Shown in pieces: positions 34,523 to 45,886 of a stretch of 64,000 nucleotides of DNA. The position numbers and the translations under genes are program-made. Position 1 is the stretch's first letter, and each line of letters begins with the position of its first letter. Under the pieces are notes generated by a model that was not told where the DNA came from, ran no database searches, and was given only the letters and a program-made list of their open reading frames with translations. Source of the stretch: Takakia lepidozioides (taxonomy: Eukaryota > Streptophyta > Takakiopsida > Takakiales > Takakiaceae); the NCBI GenBank assembly GCA_030704615.1, contig CM060733.1:13948001-14012000 (forward strand), read 5' to 3'.

Positions 34523-37500
34523 GTAGGGCATATTATTTTCAATGTCATCAAGTCTCCAACAAATCCTGTGATCCTTGGATTTCCCTGGTTTGTATTTCAT
34601 AATCTTGACATCGACTGACGATCACGAAAAATTTCGGCAAGACAAAAATATAAAAGTACCAAAGGTATTCAACCCATGTTTCTTGGAGCTAGAGCCTTCA
34701 TGAGAGCTATGAAGAAAGACGCAACATTTGCACTTTATGCGACTCCGATCAAAACCACAACAGACCAAGGTACTTCGACATTGCCCACTCAATATCAAGA
34801 TTTCAAGGATGTCTTCGAGAAGAAAAATGCAGACATGTTGCCAGAACATCGACCATATGATTGTGCAATTGAGTTGTAAGAAGGAGCTCAACCACCATTC
34901 GGCCCGATCTACAATTTATCTCAGACGAAGCTAATTGCTTTACGCGAATACATTGATGAAAATTTGTCAAAGAATTTCATTCGACATTCAAAATCACCCG
35001 CGGGAGCACTTATCTTATTTGTGAAGAAGAAAGACGGATCGTTATGCATGTGTGTGGACTATCAAAGTCACTATAAAAAATTGTTACCCACTGCTGCTGA
35101 TTTCCGGACTCCTCGAACAATTTGGACGAACAAATTTTTTCACATAGATCGACTTAAGAGGAGCTTACAATCTTGTACGAATAAAAAAAAGAAACGAATG
35201 AAAGACTGTTTTTCGCATAAGGTACGGACATTTCGAATACAATATTATGCCTTTCGGTCTTACAAATGCTCCAGCAATTTTTCAACACATGATGAATGAC
35301 ATATTTCGAGAATTTTTGAATGACTTTGTAGTCATCTATTTGAACGACATTTTGATATTTTCACAGAATGAAGAAGAACATGGTCGCCATGTACGCCTTG
35401 TCCTTGATAAATTGAGAGGAAAATGACTATATGTCAAGTTGGAAAAATGTCTTTTTCACCAATCTGAAGTCGAATTTTTGGGCTACATTATTTCTGACAA
35501 ATGAGTCTTTATGGATCAGAAGAAAATACAAACCATCATCGAGTGGATTAAACCAACTTCGGTCCGCGATGTACAATGTTTTCTAGGATTTGCAAATTAC
35601 TATAGAATCTTCATCAATGACTACTCCAAGATTGCTGCACCATTGACACAACTCACAGGAAATGACAAATTTGTATAGGACGAGAAGGCTGACCAAGCAT
35701 TTGAAAGGCTGAAGCAGACATTTACAACGGCTCCAATACTGGTACATGCAGATCCATCTAAACCATTTTTTTTGGAAGTAGATGCATCGGACTTTGCACT
35801 TGACGCGGTACTCTCTCAATATGGTACAGATGGCCGACTTCACCTTCTTGGTTTTCGTTCTTGCAAATTTTTCGCTGCGGAGATCAATTATGAAATCCAT
35901 GACAAATAACTTCTAGCGATTATCGATGCTTTTGAGGAGTGACATCATCTATTGGAGAGAGGTAAACATCAGATCACAGTCTATACTGATCACAAAAACC
36001 TCAAGTATTTTATGAGTGCTCATGTTTTGAATCGACGTCAAGCGAGATGGAGTATGTCACTAGCAAGGTTTGATTTTGTTATTACCTATCATCCCGGACA
36101 TCTTCAAGGAAAACTAGATGCTATTTCTCGACGATCGTATCTTGCGTCAAAAGAAATGATGTAGCTTTTGACCAACAGAAATCCATCATCTTGAAACCAT
36201 CAAATCTCCAATTGAATATGCTATCCATGTCCACCTATGATGATGTAGAGATCATAAAAGAGATTCAGGAAGCATTGAAGAGCGACAAATTTGCTACGAC
36301 ACTACGAAGTCAACTAAATCGACTTCGAGACAACCCACATGTTACAAACGACTTCGAATTCAAAGATGATTTATTTTATTTCAAGGGACTTCTCTATGTA
36401 CCTCCAGGACCTACACGACTTCGAATCTTCAAACATGTCATGATCTTCAAGCTGCAGGACATTTCGGCTTCAACAAAATAATGGAATTGATATCCAGGGA
36501 CTACTGGTGCGCAGATGCGGAAACTCGTGAAAGAATTTATAAAATCTTGCGACACGTATGTTAGAGCGAATGGACCACGACATCGACCTTACGGCCTTCT
36601 TCAACCATTACCCATTCCCAAGGGGCCATGGTCGTCCGTGTCTATGGACTTTATTACGGACCTTCCAATTTCCAAGACTACCGATTCAATCCTTGTTATT
36701 GTTGATCGTTTTACGACGATGACACATTTCATTCCATGTAATAAGACGGTTACCGGCGAGGATACTGCAAGACTCTTCATCAATAATACCTACCACATTC
36801 ATGGACTCCCTAAGGACATCGTATCTGATCGAGGACCACAGTTCATATCAAATTTTTGGAGGGAATTATTTCACATATTGGATATTAAGATCAACTTCTC
36901 TACAGCTAATCATCCACATACTGATGGTCAAACCGAACGTGTAAACCAAATTTTGGAGCAGTATCTTCGCTGTACGATAAATTATCACCAAGATAATTGA
37001 ACGGACCTTCTGTCATTGGCTGAGTTTGCCTACAACAACACTATACATTCTTTGACCAAGCAAACTTCATTTTTCTATAATTATGGTTATCATCCTCGAG
37101 CAAACCCCTTTCCACATGAAGACTGTTGGAAGCCCTGCTGCAGAAAACCTTGCTACTTATCTCGTTACGATTCACAAAGAGCTTACATTCCACCTCGCAG
37201 AAGCTCAAAAACAATACAAGGAGTATGCAGAGCAACGTTGTCAACTCCAACCCCAGTTCAAGGTCGGAGATCGTGTGTGGCTTCTTCGAGGGGACATACA
37301 AACCTCGCGACCATCAAGGAAGTTGGATCATCAACGTCTGGGACCATTCAAGATTATTCAACAAATAAATCAGGTCAGTTTTCGGCTTGAACTCCCACGA
37401 AGTATGCGCATCCATCCAGTCTTTCATGTTTTATTATTGGAGTTGTATCATCCATCGAATATTCCAGGGAGAGTCTCCGTATCACCTCCACCAATCGAAG

Positions 37501-37610
37501 TCAATCATGGAATTGAGTATGAAGTCGACGAAGTCCTAGACTCTCGCATCAAGTATAAACGTCTTGAGTATTTCGTACATTGAAATTGCTATAACATCAG
37601 CGAACGAACG
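34505..37610 (+). pseudogene. pol remnant: protease end, RT, RNase H, integrase, chromodomain
   Basis: Only the end of the protease is present (VILGFPWFVFHNLDID); its catalytic Asp-Ser/Thr-Gly is missing. RT text runs from 34840 (LPEHRPYDCAIEL) to the altered active site [11 protein letters not shown] near 35335, where the family has YxDD. RNase H lies at about 35750-36150 (FLEVDASDFALDAVLSQ, VYTDHKNLKYFM). The integrase core is at about 36630-37080 (MDFITDLPISK, SDRGPQFIS, NHPHTDGQTERVNQ), followed by LGPFKI and the chromodomain start YEVDEVLDSRIKYKRLEYFV, where the next conserved Trp codon reads as a stop. More than ten stops or shifts are visible. Confidence 0.9.
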
Positions 37611-38296
37611 TGAGAACCTTCATCCACCCTCGCCAATGCATCTGACAAAGTCCAAGGGTTTCATCAACGATATCGAGCTAAGGCCCAAGCTACACGTCAA
37701 TAAGACGTCACAACGATGATGTCAGCCACGTTAGCTTCAAGGTGAAGACTCCACATTCAATATACTTGATACACGTTAGAGATGAGCACTACACATCAGT
37801 ATATATAGCTACACTTCCAACACTTCCAACACTCTTGCATCTTGTATTGGCAGTATGAAGTCACAGGAACCAGATACATTGGAGTTGTCGCTTACCCAGC
37901 TACCAGATCAGCCGTACCGACTCTCACGACCTTCAACATCAAGCCAACGCTCTCGAGACAATGGGCCACTTATACGACGCATACTTCCTCGTCTGGACCC
38001 CGTACCAGGCAAGTGGAGCCTACTTGAAGTATGATAATTTTGTTGGAGATTGAGGTTTCGGACCCAGAGGACAACGAAATCATGTTTGAAGGCAGCTCCG
38101 AAAATCAGAATGTTCAAATCATTGCGTGGTCCCAAGTTCAAGGTGTTGGACACTATCGATGGTTGCAGGGACCTATAAATCATTTGAGTCAAGAACGAAG
38201 AGCCGAATACTTGGCAAGTACCATTCGCCGGATTTTGGATTTTCTCTAACTCTAAGCAAGTCCAAAATTTTACCGCTCATCGAGGAACTCGACGCT

Positions 38297-38310
38297 AGAG
38301 GAGGGGGTGA
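38297..38310 (+). promoter_or_regulatory. Polypurine tract of the chromovirus
   Basis: AGAGGAGGGGGTGA lies directly before the 3' LTR, the position used to prime plus-strand DNA synthesis. Confidence 0.8.
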
Positions 38311-38850
38311 TGTCACGGAGATAGCCAAGAGGAACTTACCAGGAGTAAATACCAGAAATAACCATATTACCGGAAGTTACTATGATCTACCATGATTTAT
38401 CATTAATTACCAAGTTACCGGGAGTTTACCAAATTACCAAGAGTAACTTGGGAAACTGTTCATGAAGCTTTCTTTGGAGGAAGCTTCTCCATCAAGAAAC
38501 CTCCATAGGGGAAGCTTCTTAGTAGCCAGTATATATAGGAGGCGAGATCGGACACTCTTTTGTCTCGCCAACACCAGTTCAAGCTACTCTTGTTTCCAAT
38601 TTCCAGTACTCCAGTCCAGTTCCCAGTACTCTAGCCCAATTTCCAGTATCTGGTACTCCAGTCCAGTTTCCAACATTATAGTATTCAAGTCGTGTTCCAA
38701 TATTTTGTACTCATGTTCATTGTTATAAAGATCGTCTTGATTCTTATTTACTCATCGTGCATTCGGTCACACTGATCTTGACTTCTTGTCTAGTCTTGTA
38801 TCTCTAGTCTGATCTCTTGTTTGTATTCAGTCATGCTCTCGTCTCTGACA
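38311..38850 (+). repeat. 3' LTR of the chromovirus
   Basis: It runs from TGTCACGG to CTCTGACA and is 540 bp long. It aligns along its whole length with the 5' LTR except for a net deficit of about 74 bp, mainly the missing repeat units near 38477. The TATATATA box is at 38530-38537. Confidence 0.95.
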
Positions 38851-38855
38851 ATTAC

Positions 38856-40397
38856 AATGGAGGATTAAATGTATACAAATGCGGAATAAGACGAGATTTA
38901 CCGCAATACATAAGCTGATAATACCACAATGTGACTACGTCATGTTTGTTGGTGACTAAGGTCGGGATCGATGCCACAAACAAATGGATGGTGGACCATA
39001 GTCACAACAACATTCAATGCAAGATGCACAAGATGCGTAAAAAAATGCACAATATGGACGACAACATGTAACGCCAGATATCAGATATCAAACTTGTTGC
39101 ATCAAACATTGTACAAGGTCAAAGATGATGGTGAGTTCATGAAAATATGACAGTTTCATGTGTCTCTGGAGGATATTGTAATGATACACAAATGAAGTGG
39201 TAGTTGTAGATGATATTATATTTGGATTTGGACTATGTGTTTGTACAAGTTATTACAAATGAAATGTTTAATTTATTTCTACTCATTTGTAGCTCACTGG
39301 CGTAAACGAGGCGGGTCATAGTCATGAGCTGGCCTTGTTTTCATTTGAAGGAGCACGCATGCCCATTTTCTGAGATTTGAATGGACACTTGCATTTTCTG
39401 CATTATCCACAATAGAAATCTCCTAAGAGCATTGTTCTAAGTTCTACCCTAATTATTGTATTTTTTCAGTATTTTTAATACATCATATTTTTAAGTTTGG
39501 ATTATTTTATTTTATTAAAATAAACTTGGCTTTATTTGATAACCGGATACTGAACCGCCGGAGCCGAGAGGCCATCCTGACATAAACTCCATTTGTCCAT
39601 AACCGCATGGGGTTGAATTTTGTATTTGTTGCAAACCGGCGTGATATCAAAAACGGGAAAGCTCCAAAACCCGGCAACCGGAGGATGTGAACACAAAGTT
39701 GGAGTTAAACATCTGTAACCGTATGATATAAATAAAATCAAATAACCACACAACACCGTGGAGACATAAGTGCCGCCAAATTGCAAGACAGCTTGCAGCG
39801 AAACACGTGAGAGGTCAGCTCCTATGGCATTCGCGCCTGCTTCACAGCTTTGAAAGGCAGGAGAGGGGAAGAAGGGAGACGATGTGTGAAAATAAAACCC
39901 AAGTTCTTTTCAACGCACTCATCGCAAGCTGCGGAGCTTCATCCACTCATATCTGTCCCTATTCATCACTCAAAAATTCCGTTTTTTTTGGTAAACAAAA
40001 AGATATGGATTTTTTCAAAAATAATATGGGTTGATTTCAATATGGTATTTGAGACCTATGACAGCTTACTATGACTAGGCAACTTGCCAGCTTGTCCAGT
40101 CCAGAACAAAAGAAGCATAATGTGTCAATCTTCTCACAATAAATTCATAATTGCAACAGGGTGGCAAGGCTCCACTGTGCTGCATGCATTTGTTGAAGGA
40201 CACTAGGTACCTTCATTAGGGTTTGCAAGTGAGCTCACAGGGACAAGTAAGTGAAGAGGCCATCTTGGTTTGTCACGCTGGCTTCATCACGCTCGCTCTT
40301 CTCTACTTTCCTGCAACCAGTAGTAGCTTCTTGCAGGGATACGCATCCGCCTTGGCAGCCTCTTCGCGCATCTGCTTGGAGGAGTTTTCATGTAGTT
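38856..40397. other. Intergenic, AT-rich then Tpt1 upstream region
   Basis: No gene is recognised. 39420-39530 is strongly AT-rich. 39530-39690 has several ACCGG/CCGG words. The last 200 bases are the probable promoter and 5' UTR of the 2'-phosphotransferase gene. Confidence 0.4.
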
Positions 40398-43300
40398 ATG
40401 GCCATCAGAGGAGGCGGAAGGAGAGGTTCCTTCGGAGGTCTTGGCACTGCAGCTTCCAGTGTAGATGGGGCGTCGGAAGGAGGTCCTCATGCCGCGTCCA
40501 GGTAAGCTGACACTGTCACCGGGCCGGGCTGGGCCGCGCGTGGAGTTTGTGTGTGAGATTGTACAACCTCACAATGTTTGGGAGATTCTACAAATCAGAG
40601 GCAGTGATCTGTTGGAGCTGTTCTCATTCCTATGATGTCGTACCAAGAAGGGGCCATGTCACTAACATAGGCCTGTGTCTTTTCCTGGATGGTCTGGTCG
40701 TTCCATTGGATGTCATGGCAATTCGAAGGGGACAGGGGGAACTAAAACTGGTCAATAATTTCCATCAGTTTCACACCAGTAACAATTTAAGTAAATCTGG
40801 AATTAATAACGTTGCAGTAGGGTTTATCCAATGACCACGATTGCCACCTCACACAGTTTCGATTATGGGAAGACGTCAATTGAGCTTTCACTCCAAGTAT
40901 TGGGCCTTATTAACATCTGCGTGTTCTGCGACTTGTGGATTTTCCCTGTAATGATTCTTGAAGCCCAAGCAGACAGCAAAGTGGAACTTCTCTGCCCTCT
41001 GCATCGCAGAGAGAACGGAGCAGTCAAGTTATTTCGGTCTCGCAAGGACGTGGCAGAGGTGGCTACAATGCAGGCCAGGGACGGTCTGGACATGATGATG
41101 CATCTGGGTCCAGCACAGGGAGAGGGGGTGGCAGAGGTGGGAACAATGCCGACCAGGGAAGGTCTGGATATGAAGAGGCATCTGGGTCCAGCACAGGGAG
41201 AGGGGGTGGCAGAGGTGGCTACAGTGCCGGCCAGGGAAGGTCTGGATATGATGAGGCATCTGGGTCCAGCACAGGGAGAGGGAGTCGAGGGCACCATGGC
41301 GGAGGCCGGGAAGGGAGAAAAACAATGGACCCAATTGAGGCTCTTGGGCGGTGCATGTGAGATTCATTGCGCAACATTCTTATCATCACTTTGATTACAA
41401 GTGCATAGATTATTTGTAGTAACTCCTTTTCTTCATTAATTTGATCGTGTCTTCTTGATCTGCACAAGAGGTTTTCATCAGTGGGTCAGTGCTGGTGATG
41501 ACACAATATTTGTATAAGGTCCAGGTTAAGATTGCACTTCAACAAGTCAAGCTGGACTGAACCAGTGCTTGTTTTAACTTATCTTTTATCTTGAATGGAA
41601 TTTGAAGATTTCGGTTGAGATTTTTCAGGTCAGCAATACTACGGCATCAAGCTGCGGATTACAATATAGAAATGAAAAGTGATGGCTACGTCCTAGTGAG
41701 TGATCTGCTGAAACAAAGAAAAAACACTGCAGCTGGCATCCCACTATTTTCTCACACTGAAGATGATGTACGCAAGGTGATTTTCTTTCTGCCGCCCACA
41801 TACAAGTTTTCAAGTAATCTTATCTTGGATGCCAGGTTCATGTACATCCTATTTTGAAACTCCCCTTGATGTTTGATGAGTCCTTTCATGTTGTGGGCTA
41901 TGATCCAAGAAAGTAGATGGGGAGCCTTAGAGGTCTTGGCGTTTTGATACAGAAGGCTTTGGCCATGTGGCTGGTCACAACAGACATATTTGTGCACGAC
42001 ATAGATGCCACAGCTTAACTTTCTCATAGAAGATTCCATTTCAATGTAAGTAGTTCTGATTGCACAAGACACGACATGGTGCTGTAAATTTTTGTGGGCT
42101 GGATGTGGTTGCAGAAGATGGCAAACAGAGTAGTGGACTAGAAGACGCAGCATTGTGGCTGACTTGAAGTGGTGGGATGCAGGCTGTTGCAGAAGATAAT
42201 AAACAACGATTTGGATTGAAAGAAGATAACGGGGAATTATACATTAGGGCAGTGCAAGGACACACTATCAAGGTGAGTACACCGTTGTGATGTTGTTTAT
42301 CAGGCCCACCGTGGAACTGCTTGGTCCAACTTTTAGGTGTGTCATTGGGATTTACCATTGTTCCTCAATCCACCAGTTACTTTGTCATCTTTATGGCAGG
42401 GTTGAGTGTTCCAACTGTCAAATGACAAGGAGAAATTGCTATTGGGGCAGAGAGGACCTTTGTCACACTCCTATTTGAGCTCTATATTTTGGTACTCTTT
42501 GCCACAAACTGTACGTTCTGATGGTTAGAACTGTATTCTGCAGATTGTGGAATCCGAACATCTTCTGAAACCGATCACTGCTCCCTCAGAAGTTCCAGGT
42601 GAGTATCTTTTCAGGTGCATGTTAACTGCGGGCTTTGGCCATGGTCATCTGACTTTTTGTGCCAGAAAGCAATAGCTATCAGGTATAGAATGTGATGTCA
42701 GATGCTGCTAGTTTCAGTTGATAATGAAATGCTATGATCAAAAGTCAAACGGGGGGCCTTCACTGTTGCAAGTGATGAGTCCAATCACATACTATCCTTG
42801 GTGGGTGCCTTCTGGGTTTCACTGGAGAAATTCCGTTGTTTTCATGTAGGATTGTTTGAATTTACACACTATCTTAGAATTGAGAGCGCAGAATTAGTCT
42901 TGAGTGCTCTCTAACTTAGTGTGACCGGTGTTTGTCCCCTCCATTTGTCTTGTGACCATTTGCTGTGCTCTCAATATTGCAGTTTAGCTGTTCTGGAGAT
43001 GAGTTTAGACCCATCAGGACGGAGTGTTATTGTAAATCTTGTTTGCATGACTCCTATTACAGAATTGAATAGAATGGACTATGCATTATACTCACGTACA
43101 GTGGATTCAGAGGGCTCTTGGAACTCTTGTACAACTGCTAACATCAATGCTGTGGGTTGGTGGATGGAAGTTTGTGTCCATGGAACATACGTGAAATTCT
43201 TGGACAGTATATGGGAAGAGGGTTTGAAACGAATGACACGGAACCATATCCATTTTGCTACTGGCTTGCCCAAAGAGGATGGCATCATCAGTGGTATGTG

Positions 43301-45886
43301 CATCTTCGCATTTGAGAGGACAATCAAGGACCAAATTCTTCTCAAGTGTTTTGCTGCTCATGAGTACAGTGTAGGTGTTGTTTTCGCTGATAGATGTAGG
43401 ATTTCCTTCCTATGCCTTGCAAGTAGCTTTTTGCCTAGATCCGGAAACAAGCAGGTAGAATGATATGGGGTTTTCTGGCTTGGCATGGCTAGGTATGCGA
43501 GCTTCTGCTCAAGTTCTCATCTATTTGGATGTGGGGAAGGCTATTGAGGGTAGGTCAATCCCTGTTTTTCTAAGCTTGCTAGCTCATGTGTTTCAAAGGT
43601 GTTGTCCTTCCACCTATTTTCATATCTGCATGTGTTAACTGCTAGAGGATGTCTACAGTTTTATCACATTGAGTTCTTTCCAGCTTCTGCATTTTTATCT
43701 CAGGCCAATCCTTTCATGCTTTTAAGACCCTTCTCTGACTCACATCTGTAGGTGAAGCCAGCAAGTTCACAGATCATTTTGCCCAAATCCTCTTATTGTT
43801 TTCTTCATCCATCACTCCAAAAGTTCTACTTCTTAGCAGAAATAATGCGAGGTAGTCATTCCTTGGCTACCATTACTACTGATTCAGGCAAGCTGATTGC
43901 AGATTTAACATTTGTACACGCAGCCTTCTTAGTGTATGTATGTATTCCCTGTGAAATGTCCGAATTTATTTGCGCAGATGGGATGAAGCTCTACATCTCA
44001 GAGAACAAGGTGGTACTCACTGAAGGTTTTAATGGAGCTATCCCAGCCAAGTACTTCAAGAAAGTCATAAAGAGGCTGCGAGATGGCACAGAAGTTTCGC
44101 TGATTCCACCACATGATCGATTGGCACCAAACATTGCAGCAGAGGCAAAAGTAATAACTTTGCATATAGATTTTGATCACCACTAGTGATTTGTGGATTT
44201 CGTTCTTTAGCTACAATGCAAGAGTACTACAGGGTTTAGGGGATATGCGGAAACTATGCTGCTTAAGATCTTCTCTGTACTTGTCGTCTTTGCCACAAAT
44301 TTTAGCTTCTGAGAGGACAGTGCTGTAAATTGCAGGCTGAACACCCGATCACATCTCCCTCAGCAATTTCAGGTAATTGACTTCTTTATCGTTTTTATTT
44401 TCCCAACTAGGAGCACCTACCAGGCCCCCTTATTGCAACGCTCATCTTTCTGTTTGATGCCAGGATGCTAGTTCCTCGTGTGTGGTGTCACGGCCGCCTG
44501 TTATAGGTCCATTTATGAGGTGCCAGGGGCAGGAGTCTGCCTTCACTTTTGCATAGGAGAAGGTCAATCACTAATGATAACCGGCCAATTATTCATGAGC
44601 AAGCCCTCTGTCCGTATCTTCTCCCATATCTTCAGCCATGAGCAGAGACTCTCGTCCGTATCCGTCGCATCTCAATCAAAAGGCCAGTGTATGTTCTGTA
44701 ACAGATTTGTGGAGATGGATTACCTGCGGGTCAAATGGCTCATCATTCCTCTCCACTCATAGGCTACCTAGTTAATATTTGGTGGGATGTCTTTCTGCAA
44801 AGCCGTCTGATGTTTCAGACCACATTGTATTGAGACTTTGCAGAAGTATTCTTGAGTTGTTCAAACCTTGTCATACTAGTGTTGATTAATTGTCTTCCTC
44901 CTTTTTCTGTTAGGCTATGTTTCTACTATCATCATCCAATCCCTGGACGAGGTCTGATACCCACAAGGACACATTGCCATAGAAGATGAAACTGGCATCT
45001 TGCCTATGATTGCCCAGAGCATATTATTGTAGGCACCCTTGCAAACCATTGTTAGTATGAACAGGAAATTCAGAGACCACCTTGGAATTCTCACACAACT
45101 GCTTAACATCAATACTGTGGTTTGTTGGATGATAGTTTGTGTTTATTGCACAAATGAGAAACTGTTGAAGAGTATCTGGGAAGAAGGCTTGAAAATATCG
45201 AAAGACAAACGCATCCATTTCGCTTCTGGCTTGCCCAAAGTGGACTGCAGCACCATTGGTATGTCCCTCGTTGCAAATGTAGAGGGTATTCTGGGCCCCA
45301 ATGCAAGTCAACGTTATTGAGTACACTTAGGTGTTGTTTTATGTGGACATTCCTCAGGTGTCAGAAGCAATTTGAGGTTTTCATTATTCCTGTCCCTTAG
45401 AAGCTCCTTCATTCTGAAGTGCGGAACAAAAGCGAGGCAGCCTAATGTGAGGTGTTTTGGATTGCCATGGTGTAGGTATGCGGGGGGCTGCTCAGGTTCT
45501 TATCTATTTAAATGTGGAGAAGGCCTTTGAGGGTATGAGAATGTTGTTGAAACTTTCTTCCCCATGGTTTTTGGTTGTTTATCATAAAAGTTATACATGC
45601 TGGCAGAATTGATGGAAGGTATCATTGTATGGGCACTACAACTGCTGATTCTGGCAAGTTCATTGCAGATTTGACAGTTCTATACAGCATGATCTTAGAA
45701 GTGTACAACTTCATGTGTGCAGATGGGATGAAGCTGTACACCTCAGATAAGGAGGTGGTCACCGAAGGTTTTGATGGAGTTATTCCAGACAAGTATTTTA
45801 AAAGAGTCATAAGGAAACTACCAAACGGTGGAGAAATTCCGTTATTTCCTCCTCGGCAGGCACGGAACAGTGCAGCAGATGCTTGA
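40398..45886 (+). CDS. RNA 2'-phosphotransferase (Tpt1/KptA) with RGG repeats and a duplicated C-terminal lobe
   Basis: Tpt1 removes the 2'-phosphate left at a ligated RNA splice junction, transferring it to NAD. Exons: 40398-40501, 41024-41350, 41629-41776, 42183-42272, 42544-42598, 43171-43293, 43493-43549, 43978-44150, 44336-44372, 45136-45258, 45476-45532 and 45723-45886. All borders are AG/GT, phases agree, and the sum is 485 codons plus a stop. Residues about 35-135 are an RGG-rich N-terminus with three 26-residue repeats. The N-lobe has AILRHQAADYNIEMKSDGYV and the GELYIRAVQGHTIK block (family RANQGH). The first C-lobe has VHGTYVKFLDSIWEEGLKRM, HIHFATGLP, SGMRASAQVLIYLDV and DGMKLYISENKVV. 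Exons 9-12 repeat exons 5-8, but HGTY has become YCTN and RNHIHF has become DKRIHF; GMR and the DGMKLY block stay. Reading through exon 8 gives an alternative stop at 44184-44186. The family is secure; whether one transcript spans all twelve exons is inferred. Confidence 0.87.
41052..41285 (+). repeat. Three tandem 78-bp coding repeats (RGG/GRGG motif)
   Basis: Three units of 78 bases at 41052-41129, 41130-41207 and 41208-41285 each encode 26 residues of the type GRGGYNAGQGRSG followed by a D/E-D/E-A-S-G-S-S-T-G-R-G-G tail. RGG boxes of this sort bind RNA or drive condensates in other proteins. High identity between copies points to recent expansion. Confidence 0.93.
42544..45886 (+). repeat. 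Tandem segmental duplication of Tpt1 exons 5-8 with their introns
   Basis: The block with exons 5-8 (42544-44150) is repeated as exons 9-12 (44336-45886). Exon lengths are 55/37, 123/123, 57/57 and 173/164 with identical phases. Intron text is also shared, for example a stretch around 43870-43915 and 45630-45680 that reads TTDSGKLIADLTF and TADSGKFIADLTV if translated. The duplication was therefore genomic, not exon retroposition. Confidence 0.9.

Larger units (their letters stand above)
32829..38855 (+). mobile_element. Complete but defective chromovirus (Ty3/gypsy LTR retrotransposon)
   Basis: Both LTRs, primer-binding-like site, gag, pol (RT, RNase H, integrase), chromodomain remnant and polypurine tract are present in the standard order. 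The element is flanked by ACTAC (32829-32833) and ATTAC (38851-38855), a 5-bp target duplication with one change. Many stops and shifts make it non-autonomous. The LTRs differ by numerous substitutions and one repeat-number change, so it is not a recent insertion. The position of the chromodomain after an integrase with a GPF-type motif identifies the chromovirus branch. Confidence 0.95.

Noticed and set aside
40863-41367. Two long - strand ORFs with 26-residue repeats (144 and 112 codons)
   Set aside because: They are antisense shadows of the Tpt1 RGG-repeat exon; the sense frame joins a known enzyme.
43752-44186. 144-codon ORF as a separate gene
   Set aside because: It is Tpt1 exon 8 extended backwards through its intron; the intronic part is shared with the other duplicate only because introns were copied too.
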